Of a DNA stretch of 5,705 nucleotides, positions 5,164 through 5,705 are shown in pieces. Made by a program: the position numbers and the translations under genes. Each line of letters starts with the position of its first letter. The first letter of the stretch is position 1. A model generated the notes under the pieces. That model did not search any database, was not told the origin of the DNA, and saw nothing but the letters and a program-made list of their open reading frames with translations. This DNA is from Holophagae bacterium. Lineage in GTDB: Bacteria > Acidobacteriota > Thermoanaerobaculia > Thermoanaerobaculales > Sulfomarinibacteraceae. The DNA is taken from assembly GCA_030637505.1 (NCBI GenBank), contig DAOWGJ010000348.1, positions 1 through 5,705 of the forward strand, written 5' to 3'.

Positions 5164-5705
5164 GCCAGGTCTGCCCTCCCCGAGGCTTCCAGAACCCGAG
5201 GCAGTGCATCCGGGGCGTCCTTCAACTCGGGCGACAGGCCGAGGGCCTTGCGCCACGCCGTGGCGGCTTCATCTACGCGGCCGGCCGACGCGTAGGCCAC
5301 CGCCAGCCGGTTGAGGATGATCCCGTCGGACGGAGCAAGCTGAACTGCTGCTTCCAGCGAACCCACCGCCTGAGGAATCTGACGTGCCGCCAGTTGCGCC
5401 TGACCCAATCGGGACATTGTGTCCGCCCGCCCGGGGATCATCGCATTGCTCTGAGCGAAGCACTCGACCGCCTCCTGAGCCCGGCCCTGCCGATAGCGAA
5501 TGAATCCCTGACCCAGCAGCGCATCACCAAGGTTGAGCCTGTTGGCCTCGAGAGTCTTCTGAGTACGGGCGTGTTCCATGGCCTCCCGGAACTGTTCCAC
5601 CGCCCCGTCAAAGTCACCCTGCTGCTGGAGCAGCACGCCAAGATTCTGCCTCGGGAGGTCGGCGTCGGGCTGAATCGTGATCGCATTGCGGTAGTGGATG
5701 ATCGC
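5148..5705 (-). CDS. TPR-repeat protein, C-terminal part (5' end outside window)
   Basis: This frame stays open from the right edge (AIIHYRNAITIQPDADLPRQ) to the stop at 5148-5150, giving 185 residues of a tetratricopeptide-repeat protein. The GTG at 5634-5636 lies inside a repeat and should not be taken as the start. Repeats can be followed as the end of one unit (AIIHYRNAITIQPD), then about 15-49 (NLGVLLQQQGDFDGAVEQF), 52-92 (NLGDALLGQGFIRYRQGRAQ), 93-126 (RLGQAQLAARQIPQAVGSL), 127-160 (RLAVAYASAGRVDEAATAW) and a final half-repeat ending LAQMLE. TPR arrays bind other proteins; no catalytic domain is visible in this part. Such C-terminal arrays occur in many secreted, membrane and regulatory proteins, so function cannot be assigned. 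It converges on mqnA and the 3' ends overlap by 16 bp. Confidence 0.9.
   Translation of the reverse strand, partial: AIIHYRNAITIQPDADLPRQNLGVLLQQQGDFDGAVEQFREAMEHARTQKTLEANRLNLGDALLGQGFIRYRQGRAQEAVECFAQSNAMIPGRADTMSRLGQAQLAARQIPQAVGSLEAAVQLAPSDGIILNRLAVAYASAGRVDEAATAWRKALGLSPELKDAPDALPRVLEASGRADLAQMLE

Overview
The window looks like chromosome from a GC-rich, diderm, probably Acidobacteriota-like bacterium. The pointers are Oar-type TonB-dependent receptors with an N-terminal carboxypeptidase-regulatory-like domain, the futalosine-pathway gene mqnA, and a TPR protein. The phylum is an inference from gene content; nothing in the window fixes the taxonomy.

Layout. Positions 1-3732 (minus strand) carry two tandem paralogous outer-membrane receptors. 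The upstream one (757-3732, 991 aa) is complete. The downstream one (1-592) is cut by the window edge after 197 residues. Each copy has its own strong AGGAGG ribosome-binding site and a matching TTGACA-N17-GATGAT promoter. A strong intrinsic terminator with a UUCG tetraloop lies between them, so they are probably separately transcribed members of a locally expanded family. Over the shared 592 bp there are no indels and about 86% nucleotide identity (hand count), highest at the signal-peptide end.

Positions 3733-4353 are a 621-bp intergenic region. Its left end holds the receptor promoter. Its middle holds small palindromes and hairpins but no convincing gene. Its right part (4093-4344) is a roughly 252-bp imperfect inverted repeat. 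As plus-strand RNA it could fold into a long hairpin capped by a compact four-way junction with three small hairpins. This is the most unusual object in the window and matches no RNA or mobile-element family I can name.

Positions 4354-5163 (plus) encode MqnA, chorismate dehydratase, the first step of futalosine-dependent menaquinone synthesis. Its ATG starts only 9 nt after the inverted repeat and has no good Shine-Dalgarno sequence, which suggests a leaderless or structure-controlled start. Positions 5148-5705 (minus) are the C-terminal part of a TPR protein that converges on mqnA and overlaps its 3' end by 16 bp.

The receptors, mqnA and the TPR gene do not form one operon. They are three neighbouring transcription units with different jobs: outer-membrane uptake or binding, respiratory quinone synthesis, and a protein-interaction scaffold.
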